NCBI GenBank assembly: GCA_002305615.1
Contig: DBPU01000118.1
Coordinates: 1-16,436 of the forward strand
DNA: 16,436 nucleotides
DNA from: Verrucomicrobia bacterium UBA1412
GTDB lineage: Bacteria; Verrucomicrobiota; Verrucomicrobiia; Limisphaerales; UBA1412
Direction: 5' to 3'
Shown here piece after piece: positions 1-6,359 of the stretch. Within the stretch, counting starts at the first letter, position 1. Each line of letters opens with the position of its first letter. The translations under genes were made by a program, and so were the position numbers. Under the pieces are notes generated by a model. That model was not told where the DNA came from. It ran no database searches and was given only the letters and a program-made list of their open reading frames with translations.

Positions 1-366
1 CTTCTCAAAGAGGTTATCCCCGGCCAGAACCACGATATCATCATGAATCCTCTTCTGAGCCAGAACATAATGGATATCCCCCACGGCTCCTCTCTTATTG
101 GCATCGTTAGTAGTCCGATCATCGAGTACGGTTATCGGGTTACCTCCAAACCGGTACGGGCTCGCATCGGCCCACTCCTTGAATTGGGAGTAGAACTTGC
201 TATTGGTCACCACGATGACCTCGTCAACTCCTTCAATGGGCGCAACAGCGTCCAATATGTAATCCAGCATGGGCCGCCCGGCGATAGGCAGAAGCGGCTT
301 GGGACAATTCAATGTCAGCGGATACAGGCGGGTGGCATACCCCGCAGCCAACAAAATAATTTTCAT
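1..366 (-). CDS. Sugar-1-phosphate nucleotidyltransferase, N-terminal part (runs off the left edge)
   Basis: The reverse strand from the ATG at 366 is open to the window edge for 122 codons, so this is a 5' fragment. It begins MKIILLAAGYATRLYPLT and continues with PKPLLPIAGRPMLDY. That is the glycine-rich nucleotide-binding loop (LAAGxxTRLxPLT) and the PKPLLPI motif of the NTP_transferase family (RmlA/GlmU-like GT-A fold). Later VVLAGDNLFE contains the GD that binds the metal and sugar phosphate. Members join an NTP to a sugar-1-phosphate to give an NDP-sugar for cell-wall, capsule or LPS sugars; the substrate cannot be told from the fragment. The start lies 8 nt after the ptsI stop, with no gap for a promoter and no clear SD, so it is probably co-transcribed with ptsI. 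Confidence 0.88.
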   Translation of the reverse strand, partial: MKIILLAAGYATRLYPLTLNCPKPLLPIAGRPMLDYILDAVAPIEGVDEVIVVTNSKFYSQFKEWADASPYRFGGNPITVLDDRTTNDANKRGAVGDIHYVLAQKRIHDDIVVLAGDNLFEK

Positions 367-374
367 AAGTTTGA

Positions 375-2135
375 CTAACGTTCTACAAACAGTTCTGGGG
401 CGACCTCTCGGACAAAATCAGAAGAAAGCTTCATGATCTGGGCCGGGTCACCCATTTGCAATGCCTGACAGGCCAACTTGTGGCAATCGTTAAAATATAC
501 GCGCTGAATGACACGGCGCACTTTCATCATATTCGGCACCGAGATACTCAGTTCATCAATCCCCAACCCAATGAGGAGCGGTGTCAACTCGGCATCCCCG
601 GCCATTTCTCCGCAAATACAGACAGGGATTCCCCCGTGTCCATTGCCGTGGCGAGCACCCTGCACCGTACTGGAAATGAGGCGGATAATCGCCGGATGCG
701 TCGGCTTGTAGAGATAGTTGACGTTCGGGTTCATCCGGTCTACAGCCATCGTGTACTGAATGAGGTCATTGGTCCCGATGCTGAAAAAAGAGGCCTTGCG
801 GGCTAATTCCCCGGCACAAATCACCGCTGAAGGTATCTCGATCATGACACCCACCTCTAAGCGCGGATTGTAGGCTTTTCCCTCCCGGTCGAGCTCCTCC
901 ATACATTCATGGAGAACCTTCTGAGCCGCATCATACTCCTCCACGCCGGAAATCATCGGGTACATGATTTTGATATTACCGGCGGCCGCTGAGGCCCTGA
1001 GCAGCGCGCGCAGCTGTGTCTTGAAAACGGCACTGTTCTGCAGGCAAAAGCGGATAGCCCGATAACCCAGGAAAGGATTCTCCTCGAACGGAAACTCCAG
1101 GATCGACGTCTTCTTATCGGCCCCCAGGTCCAGAGTACGAATCACCACCGGGCGCTCGCCCATAGAGGTGGCGACCTTCAGATAATCTTCGTACTGTTCA
1201 TCCTCATTGGGGAGAGTATTGCGGTTAAAAAAGAGAAATTCGGTTCGTAACAGGCCGACACCGTTGGCTCCGGCTTCCACGGCATGCACAGCCTCCGGGG
1301 GCTGGCCCAGGTTCGCCGCCAAAATAATATTGCGCCCATCCAGAGTCGCCACCGGTTTGGCCGCGTCTTCCTCCAGAGAGTGAGCCAGTTCGCGCTCCTG
1401 CTCCACCTGCACATCGTAGGAGTGGATTTCCTCCTCGGTCGGCGAAAGGATGACGATTCCCCGATACCCGTCCACGAGAAGCTGCTGGCCGGTTTTGAAT
1501 ATCTCGGTAGCCCGATGCATTCCGGCTACCGCGGGGATTTTCAGGGAGCGTGCCAGGATCCCGACGTGAGAGGTAATTCCGCCCTGCTCGGTCACAATGC
1601 CGGCAATCATCTGGCGGTTAATCTGGACTGTCTGGCTCGGGGTCAGGTCCGAGGAAACCAGGATAGAGGGCTCAGTCAGCTGGGTATGCCTGTCATGCTG
1701 GCTCCAGCCGGTGAGGTTATCGACCAGCCGGGTTGTGACATCCCTGATATCAGCCACGCGCTGACGAAAATATTCGTCGGGGACGTTCTCGAAAAAGTGG
1801 ACATATTTGAGGGAAACCCTCTGAGCCGCCAGGTCCGCAGGCATGCATTCGTCTCGGATCATTCGGATGACCTCGTCCAGGAACATCTGGTCCTCCATCA
1901 CGAGCTGATGGCATTCGAAAATGCTGGCGGTATCGCCGCCCACAACCTCCTTTACCCGTTCGGCGACACTCTGAAGCTGCTCTGAAGTCTGGACCAATGC
2001 CTCGCTGAAGCGCTCCACCTCGCCTTCAATTTCCTCAGGCCGAATGGTACGCTCGGCAATGGCGGGACGCTCTCCGTATAAAACGACGCAGCGCGCCATG
2101 CCCATCCCCTCTGATACGGAGGTTGCATGGAACAC
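375..2135 (-). CDS. ptsI: PTS enzyme I (phosphoenolpyruvate-protein phosphotransferase)
   Basis: Enzyme I takes phosphate from PEP onto a histidine and passes it to HPr in the cytoplasm. The family motifs appear in order: GGITSHVGILARS with the phosphorylated His, GLLRTEFLF, the arginine block RTLDLGADK and NPFLGYRAIR, FFSIGTNDLIQYTMAVDR, and CICGEMAGD with the active-site Cys. The longest open frame reaches a TTG at 2198 (607 aa). Aligned to E. coli enzyme I, VSEG here matches ASPG there, which places residue 1 on the GTG at 2133-2135 (586 aa). The active His then falls at about 190, against 189 in E. coli; I chose this start for that reason. No HPr gene is next to it. The stop (TAG) is 8 nt before the nucleotidyltransferase. 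The family is certain; the start is moderately sure. Confidence 0.94.
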   Translation of the reverse strand: MFHATSVSEGMGMARCVVLYGERPAIAERTIRPEEIEGEVERFSEALVQTSEQLQSVAERVKEVVGGDTASIFECHQLVMEDQMFLDEVIRMIRDECMPADLAAQRVSLKYVHFFENVPDEYFRQRVADIRDVTTRLVDNLTGWSQHDRHTQLTEPSILVSSDLTPSQTVQINRQMIAGIVTEQGGITSHVGILARSLKIPAVAGMHRATEIFKTGQQLLVDGYRGIVILSPTEEEIHSYDVQVEQERELAHSLEEDAAKPVATLDGRNIILAANLGQPPEAVHAVEAGANGVGLLRTEFLFFNRNTLPNEDEQYEDYLKVATSMGERPVVIRTLDLGADKKTSILEFPFEENPFLGYRAIRFCLQNSAVFKTQLRALLRASAAAGNIKIMYPMISGVEEYDAAQKVLHECMEELDREGKAYNPRLEVGVMIEIPSAVICAGELARKASFFSIGTNDLIQYTMAVDRMNPNVNYLYKPTHPAIIRLISSTVQGARHGNGHGGIPVCICGEMAGDAELTPLLIGLGIDELSISVPNMMKVRRVIQRVYFNDCHKLACQALQMGDPAQIMKLSSDFVREVAPELFVER

Positions 2136-2268
2136 CCGGCCGACTGCGTTCTCTAGCTCCACCTTCACACGGCCGGATTTTACAATTCCCGACCCCAAAA
2201 GAAAAGCCCAAAGCGAACTCCATGAGCAAATTTCCCCCCTGTCGGTAAAAAGATAATTCTTAACCGTT

Positions 2269-2302
2269 TTTTTTGCACAAATCCCCTTTTCCGCGGGTCT
2301 TC
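2269..2302 (+). repeat. 34-bp duplicated intergenic element, copy 1
   Basis: This stretch is identical over 34 bp to 6498-6531, in the same orientation. It runs from a T tract through GCACAAATCCCC and TTTTCCGCGGG to TCTTC. Similarity fades after it, with mainly transition differences over the next 12 or so bases. In both places it lies roughly 165-550 nt upstream of a plus-strand operon. Here it sits between divergent ptsI and nrdD. A GCACAA block and a GGGTCT block separated by about 15 nt could be an alternative-sigma promoter; that is inference only. Confidence 0.85.
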
Positions 2303-2370
2303 CTAGAGGCGGTATCTTCTGCGCAAGTCTTTTCCATCTGCATCTCGCAAAGCAGATAGTTTTTTATCAT

Positions 2371-2400
2371 TTGACAGCAGGAATCAAGAACGCTTAGAAT
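2371..2400 (+). promoter_or_regulatory. Sigma70-type promoter of the nrdD riboswitch operon
   Basis: A perfect -35 box TTGACA (2371-2376) is followed after 18 nt by TAGAAT (2395-2400), which matches TATAAT at 5 of 6 positions. Transcription would start near 2407, about 35 nt before the cobalamin riboswitch. The whole aptamer would therefore be in the nrdD leader RNA. Confidence 0.75.
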
Positions 2401-2420
2401 TCAAGCCGCTCATTGAGCAC

Positions 2421-2435
2421 GATACATAATGTATC
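2421..2435. promoter_or_regulatory. Perfect 15-bp palindrome just downstream of the predicted transcription start
   Basis: GATACATAATGTATC is a perfect palindrome about one central base. It lies at roughly +14 to +28 from the predicted nrdD transcription start and before the riboswitch. That position suits a repressor operator. It does not match the NrdR box as I know it. It could also fold as a small hairpin in the RNA. Confidence 0.4.
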
Positions 2436-2441
2436 AAAATG

Positions 2442-2615
2442 TGAACGAGTGCCCCATGCCATGGCTGGGGAGAATAGGGAAGCGGGTGTGAATCCCGCAC
2501 GGTAGCGCCGCTGTAACGAACGACGAAATGCCAAAAAGCCACTGACTGAAATGTTGGTAAGGCTGGCAGAGTAGGATGACCTCGAAGTCAGAAGACCTGC
2601 TTGTTTGCACTCATC
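2442..2615 (+). ncRNA. Cobalamin (B12) riboswitch
   Basis: Conserved B12-element blocks appear in order: AGGGAAGCGGGTGTGAATCC, then CGCACGGTAGCGCCGCTGTAA, then AGCCACTG, then GGTAAGGCTGGCAGAGTAGGATGA as core, and last AGTCAGAAGACCTGC. The ends close by a P1 stem, GAGTGC at 2447-2452 with GCACTC at 2607-2612. Binding of adenosylcobalamin is expected to lower expression of the downstream genes. It lies on the nrdD strand with no gene between, so it controls the nrdD-nrdG-dcd operon. A CCTGC/GCAGG hairpin (2620-2639) follows; its GCAGG could alternatively pair with the ACCTGC that ends the core, a plausible switching element. Confidence 0.93.
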
Positions 2616-2692
2616 AAGTCCTGCGTTTTGTGATGCAGGCAACGGTTTCGCCAAAAACCGGATGGGGGAAAAGACGAGCTTGTATATTTATG

Positions 2693-2731
2693 CCCGACTT
2701 CACTCCCTCGCGAGTGGCTGCGGGTTTTTTT
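2693..2731 (+). terminator. Intrinsic terminator of the riboswitch expression platform
   Basis: CCCG (2693-2696) pairs with CGGG (2721-2724), and CACTC (2701-2705) pairs with GAGTG (2712-2716), separated by a 4x4 internal loop. Seven T follow at 2725-2731. It lies about 80 nt after the aptamer and 85 nt before the nrdD start. This is the expected place for a B12-dependent attenuator. Confidence 0.7.
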
Positions 2732-2757
2732 GTGCCTCCATACTCCGTCTGCATCGC

Positions 2758-2813
2758 GAGTGATTTCCCTCCGAAAAAAACGCGGCCCGGCCCGCCGCAA
2801 AACGAAATCACTC
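2758..2813 (+). promoter_or_regulatory. Inverted repeat covering the nrdD leader up to the start codon
   Basis: GAGTGATTT (2758-2766) and AAATCACTC (2805-2813) are perfect 9-bp arms that end 3 nt before the nrdD ATG. The loop between them is GC-rich around CGCGGCCCGGCCCGCC and can fold further. No SD is visible here. The stem could hold back or position ribosomes at nrdD. Function is inferred; the pairing is direct observation. Confidence 0.45.
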
Positions 2814-2816
2814 AAT

Positions 2817-4949
2817 ATGCTGCATAAAAAAAATGCCAGCCAGATTCAACTGGCGCAACTCCATACATTCCAAGGTCAAACTTTCTCCGTTCGCAAACGT
2901 GATGGCCGTGTCGTCGCCTTCGACCAGACACGCATCGCACTGGCCATCGCAGCCGCCTTCAAGGCCGACGCTGGATTGGTACAATACGACGCATTACCCA
3001 TCGAAACACAAGCCAGCGTCGCTCGTATCACAAATGCGGTCGTGCAGATTATTCTATCCCGGGCAGTTAAAGGTGAAATATTGGAAATCGAATCCATTCA
3101 GGATTTGGTGGAACAACATCTGATGGAAGCGGGCTATCACGGTGTGGCCAAGCGCTATATTCTTTACCGCGAAGAACGCCGCAGGTTGAGGCTGATGCGC
3201 GACGTGGGCGAACCGCTCGTACCAACTGTTTCGTCCATTGACGAATACTTGAGCGAGGCAGACTGGCGTGTAAACGCCAACGCCAATCAAGGTTATTCGC
3301 TAGGCGGAATGATTCTAAACGTGTCAGGCAAAGTGACGGCAAAATATTGGCTGCATCACGTTTATGGCGGGGAAATAGAGAAGGCTCATCGCGAAGGAGA
3401 TTTCCACATACACGATCTGGATATGCTGGCTGGTTACTGCGCGGGCTGGTCCTTGCGACAGTTGCTCTGGGAGGGGTTTAACGGTATTTCCAACAAAGTC
3501 GAAGCCGGTCCGGCAAAACATTTACGCACGGCGCTCGGTCAGATGGTCAATTTCCTGGGCACATTGCAAAATGAATGGGCCGGGGCACAGGCATTCAGTT
3601 CTGTGGATACCTATCTGGCTCCGTTCGTTCGCAAGGAAGGACTGACCTATCCCGAAATTCGCCAGTGTTTTCAGGAGTTCATTTATAACCTGAACGTGCC
3701 CTCGCGCTGGGGCACTCAAACACCCTTTACCAATCTCACGTTCGACTGGACCTGCCCGGCTGATTTACGCGAGCAGCAACCCTTCATCGGCGGCAAGGAA
3801 TTGCCATTCTGCTATGGCGATTTGCAGGCGGAAATGGATTTAATCAACCGTGCTTTCATCGAGGTAATGACAACTGGAGATATAAAAGGGCGACTGTTCA
3901 CATTCCCGATCCCGACCTACAACATCACCAGTGACTTTAATTGGGATCACCCCAACACGGAACCGTTATTCGAAATGACGGCAAAATACGGTCTGCCCTA
4001 TTTTCAGAACTTCATCAACTCCGAATTACAACCCGGCATGGTGCGCTCAATGTGCTGCCGGTTGCAACTGGACCTGCGAGAATTGCTCAAGCGAGGCAAT
4101 GGACTCTTCGGCTCGGCAGAACAAACCGGCTCTGTCGGCGTTGTTACCATCAATTGCGCGCGCCTCGGCTACAAATTCAGAGACGATAAAGCACGGCTCT
4201 TTGAGGAGCTCGACCATCTGTTAGACCTTGCCAAACAAAGTCTCGAAATGAAGCGCTGCGTGATCGATGAGCGTATGAAGGCCGGACTGTATCCATTCAC
4301 AGAACGTTATCTTGGCACACTGCGCAATCACTTCAGCACCATCGGCGTTAACGGCATCAATGAGTGTATCCGCAATTTTACGTCCGACCGCGAGGACATT
4401 TCCACACCGGAAGGCATCGAGTTCGGCCTGCAGATGCTGGATCACGTCCGTGCCCGCATTGTCACTTTTCAACAGGAAACCGGCCACCTCTATAACCTGG
4501 AAGCCACACCTGCCGAGGGGACGACCTACCGTTTCGCACGCGAGGACCGTAAGCGCTTCCCCTCCATTCTGCAAGCCGGCACCACGGATGCTCCTTATTA
4601 TACAAATTCCTCCCAACTACCCGTGGGGAAAACCGATGATCCCTTTGCCGCAATGGTGCATCAGGAGGCGTTTCAGCGCAGGTATACCGGAGGCACGGTA
4701 TTTCACCTTTATATGGGCGAGCGCATTTCCAGTGCACACGCCTGCAAAGAACTTGTTCGCCGCACTCTTACCCGCTTCCGCATTCCCTACATCACAATCA
4801 CGCCAACGTTTTCGATTTGCCCAAAACACGGCTATCTCGTTGGAGAGCATGAGTTTTGCCCGAAATGCGACGAGGCGTTGCTGACCCAAAAACTGTTGGA
4901 AGGCTGCAGCGAAGCGACGCAAGAAAAAATTTTGGAGTATTCCCTGTGA
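2817..4949 (+). CDS. nrdD: Anaerobic (class III) ribonucleotide reductase, catalytic chain without the glycyl-radical domain
   Basis: NrdD reduces ribonucleoside triphosphates to dNTPs under anoxia. An ATP-cone regulatory domain lies at about residues 22-120 (FSVRKRDGRVVAF). The barrel has FHIHDLDMLAGYCAGWSL, with Cys208 as the likely thiyl-radical residue, then SMCCRLQLDLRE and GSVGVVTINCARLGY. Near the end CPKHGY and CPKC (C668, H671, C681, C684) match the NrdD zinc site. The family normally goes on to the glycyl-radical motif RVxGYxRP in the same chain. Here 26 residues follow the last Cys and the frame stops at TGA, while that motif is encoded separately at 4982. The start is the ATG at 2817 (710 aa). 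An upstream in-frame TTG at 2730 lies in the terminator U tract and is unlikely. It is under the B12 riboswitch. Confidence 0.93.
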   Translation: MLHKKNASQIQLAQLHTFQGQTFSVRKRDGRVVAFDQTRIALAIAAAFKADAGLVQYDALPIETQASVARITNAVVQIILSRAVKGEILEIESIQDLVEQHLMEAGYHGVAKRYILYREERRRLRLMRDVGEPLVPTVSSIDEYLSEADWRVNANANQGYSLGGMILNVSGKVTAKYWLHHVYGGEIEKAHREGDFHIHDLDMLAGYCAGWSLRQLLWEGFNGISNKVEAGPAKHLRTALGQMVNFLGTLQNEWAGAQAFSSVDTYLAPFVRKEGLTYPEIRQCFQEFIYNLNVPSRWGTQTPFTNLTFDWTCPADLREQQPFIGGKELPFCYGDLQAEMDLINRAFIEVMTTGDIKGRLFTFPIPTYNITSDFNWDHPNTEPLFEMTAKYGLPYFQNFINSELQPGMVRSMCCRLQLDLRELLKRGNGLFGSAEQTGSVGVVTINCARLGYKFRDDKARLFEELDHLLDLAKQSLEMKRCVIDERMKAGLYPFTERYLGTLRNHFSTIGVNGINECIRNFTSDREDISTPEGIEFGLQMLDHVRARIVTFQQETGHLYNLEATPAEGTTYRFAREDRKRFPSILQAGTTDAPYYTNSSQLPVGKTDDPFAAMVHQEAFQRRYTGGTVFHLYMGERISSAHACKELVRRTLTRFRIPYITITPTFSICPKHGYLVGEHEFCPKCDEALLTQKLLEGCSEATQEKILEYSL

Positions 4950-4981
4950 ACACCCCAGAACCAACATAACAGAGGTACCTT

Positions 4982-5155
4982 ATGCAAACACGAAACAAAA
5001 TTACCCTCAAGGAACAAGAACGTCAGCGCTGCGAAGTCTGGACACGCGTGATGGGCTATTATCGTCCCGTCTCACAGTTCAATCGCGGTAAACAAAGTGA
5101 ATTCGCCCAACGGCAGTTTTTTGTCGAAACCGTGCAGATTCCGATTGCGAAATGA
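4982..5155 (+). CDS. nrdD: Stand-alone glycyl-radical domain of class III ribonucleotide reductase
   Basis: A 57-residue ORF in a different frame from the catalytic chain, starting 32 nt after its stop. It has its own SD (AGAGG, 7 nt before the ATG). The protein contains CEVWTRVMGYYRPVSQFN followed by RGKQSEF, the C-terminal glycyl-radical signature of NrdD. Gly25 in RVMGY is the expected radical site. It should dock into the barrel of the catalytic chain and be activated by NrdG. The downstream nrdG ATG overlaps its TGA by 4 nt (ATGA), indicating translational coupling. The conserved motif through to the end, the SD and the coupling argue for a real separate subunit and not debris of a frameshift. 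I believe short ORFs like this occur beside other nrdD genes but cannot check. Confidence 0.9.
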   Translation: MQTRNKITLKEQERQRCEVWTRVMGYYRPVSQFNRGKQSEFAQRQFFVETVQIPIAK

Positions 5156-5781
5156 CAGATATTCCCGAAAAGGGTACCATCCCCGTGGCCGGCGTTGTAC
5201 CGCTGACCACGGTGGATTATCCGGGGCGGCTGGCGCTGGTCGTATTCACGCAAGGCTGCCCGTGGCGCTGTGGCTATTGCCATAATACAGACTTGTTGCC
5301 CATCGGCCAGCCGACCTCGTGGCGATGGCAACAAGTCTGCGATTTACTTGACGAACGTCGCGGTTTCCTGCAAGCCGTTGTTTTCAGCGGCGGAGAACCA
5401 ACGTTGCACAAGAATCTGGCGACCGCGATGAAAGACGTACGCAAGAAGAATCTTCTCGTGGGTTTGCACACCGCAGGCATTTTTCCTGACCGTCTGGTGT
5501 GGCTGTTGCCGTGGCTCAATTGGGTCGGCCTCGACATCAAAGCACCGTTCGACAAACGCTATGTAAAGATCACCGGAGATAACAACAGCGCGCTTGAGGT
5601 ACAGGCCAGTTTACGTTTATTACAAATATCCAAAATTCCGTTTCAATTACGCACAACCATTGGGGCCGGCGCATTGAGCGAACATGATTTCGCTGAATTG
5701 TGCCAGCAGCTTCGCCGGTTAGGTGCACCCGAACCTCTCAGGCAGAATGTCCGACCTCCTCAATCCAAAATCACTTTATGA
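5152..5781 (+). CDS. nrdG: Anaerobic ribonucleotide reductase activating protein (radical SAM)
   Basis: NrdG is a radical-SAM iron-sulfur enzyme that abstracts hydrogen from the NrdD glycine to make the glycyl radical. VVFTQGCPWRCGYCHN carries the CxxxCxxC cluster motif at C36, C40 and C43, with the aromatic residue before the last Cys. VVFSGGEPTL is the GGE SAM-binding motif. VGLDIKAPF and the block around LRTTIGAGAL fit the COG1180-like NrdG2 type. The length of 209 aa fits. The N-terminal VVPLTTVDYPGRLALVVF is typical. Its ATG overlaps the stop of the glycyl-radical ORF, and its own TGA overlaps the dcd ATG. The last 15 or so residues look less conserved, but no frameshift is needed to explain them. 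Confidence 0.93.
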   Translation: MTDIPEKGTIPVAGVVPLTTVDYPGRLALVVFTQGCPWRCGYCHNTDLLPIGQPTSWRWQQVCDLLDERRGFLQAVVFSGGEPTLHKNLATAMKDVRKKNLLVGLHTAGIFPDRLVWLLPWLNWVGLDIKAPFDKRYVKITGDNNSALEVQASLRLLQISKIPFQLRTTIGAGALSEHDFAELCQQLRRLGAPEPLRQNVRPPQSKITL

Positions 5782-6359
5782 TACTGAACGACTCTCAAAT
5801 CAGCCGATTCGCCCGCCGGGGTATGATTCGGCCTTTCACAAAAAAATTGGTGCGCCACGTCGCGAACAATCCTGTTCTCTCGTTTGGCTTATGCAGTTTC
5901 GGCTACGACTTGCGGCTCTCCCCCAAAGAATTTAAAATTTTTCGTCACGTGCCTGGCAAGGTGGTTGACCCGAAATGTTTCTCTCCGGACAGTCTGGAAC
6001 CAGCCGAACTTCATCGTGACGAACACGGACGTTTTTTTATTCTGCCCGGCCGCAGCTATGGCCTGGGTGTGGCTATTGAACACCTGCATTTGCCGGAGAA
6101 TATCAGCGCGCTCTGCTTGGGCAAGAGTACCTATGCGCGCTGCGGCATCATTGCCAACGTCACTCCCGCTGAAGCAGGTTGGCAAGGGCATTTGACACTG
6201 GAATTTTCCAACAGCAGCGCCGCCGACTGCCGCATCTACGCAGGAGAAGGAATCGTGCAAATGGTCTTTTTCCAGGGTGAAATCTGCCAGACCAGCTACT
6301 CAACACGAAATGGAAAATATCAGAGGCAAACCGATCAAATCACCCTGCCTCTTGTCTGA
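5778..6359 (+). CDS. dcd: dCTP deaminase
   Basis: Dcd deaminates dCTP to dUTP, the precursor of dUMP for thymidylate synthesis. From the ATG at 5778 the protein is 193 aa, the same length as E. coli Dcd. It starts MILNDSQI and GMIRPF in the usual place. SFGYDLRLS, LCLGKSTYARCGI (Ser117 and Arg121) and AGWQGHLTLEFSN (Glu142, the likely catalytic acid) match the trimeric dCTP deaminase/dUTPase fold. Longer readings from 5700 only add residues antisense to family logic, because 5700-5777 is the end of nrdG. The ATGA overlap with nrdG couples them. Grouping with the reductase puts dNTP production and pyrimidine balancing under the same B12-sensitive transcript. It could be bifunctional, also hydrolysing dUTP; that cannot be decided here. 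Confidence 0.93.
   Translation: MILNDSQISRFARRGMIRPFTKKLVRHVANNPVLSFGLCSFGYDLRLSPKEFKIFRHVPGKVVDPKCFSPDSLEPAELHRDEHGRFFILPGRSYGLGVAIEHLHLPENISALCLGKSTYARCGIIANVTPAEAGWQGHLTLEFSNSSAADCRIYAGEGIVQMVFFQGEICQTSYSTRNGKYQRQTDQITLPLV

Noticed and set aside
1284..1985. A 233-codon open frame on the plus strand inside ptsI
   Set aside because: Antisense to a fully conserved part of enzyme I, including the active-site histidine region.
2241..2274. Terminator CGGTAA...TTAACCG with eight T on the plus strand
   Set aside because: The stem is short and AT-rich with an 11-nt loop, and no plus-strand gene lies upstream. The T run is also part of the duplicated element.
2421..2435. NrdR box
   Set aside because: The palindrome GATACATAATGTATC lacks the ACACxATATATxGTGT pattern, and no second box is nearby.
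2730..2816. TTG at 2730 as an upstream nrdD start
   Set aside because: It lies in the U tract of the terminator and the added residues are basic and unlike the family. The ATG at 2817 sits just before the ATP cone.
4947..5155. Stop-codon readthrough or selenocysteine joining nrdD to the glycyl-radical ORF
   Set aside because: The downstream ORF is in a different frame and has its own SD and ATG, so readthrough alone cannot join them. No selenocysteine insertion hairpin was looked for beyond this.
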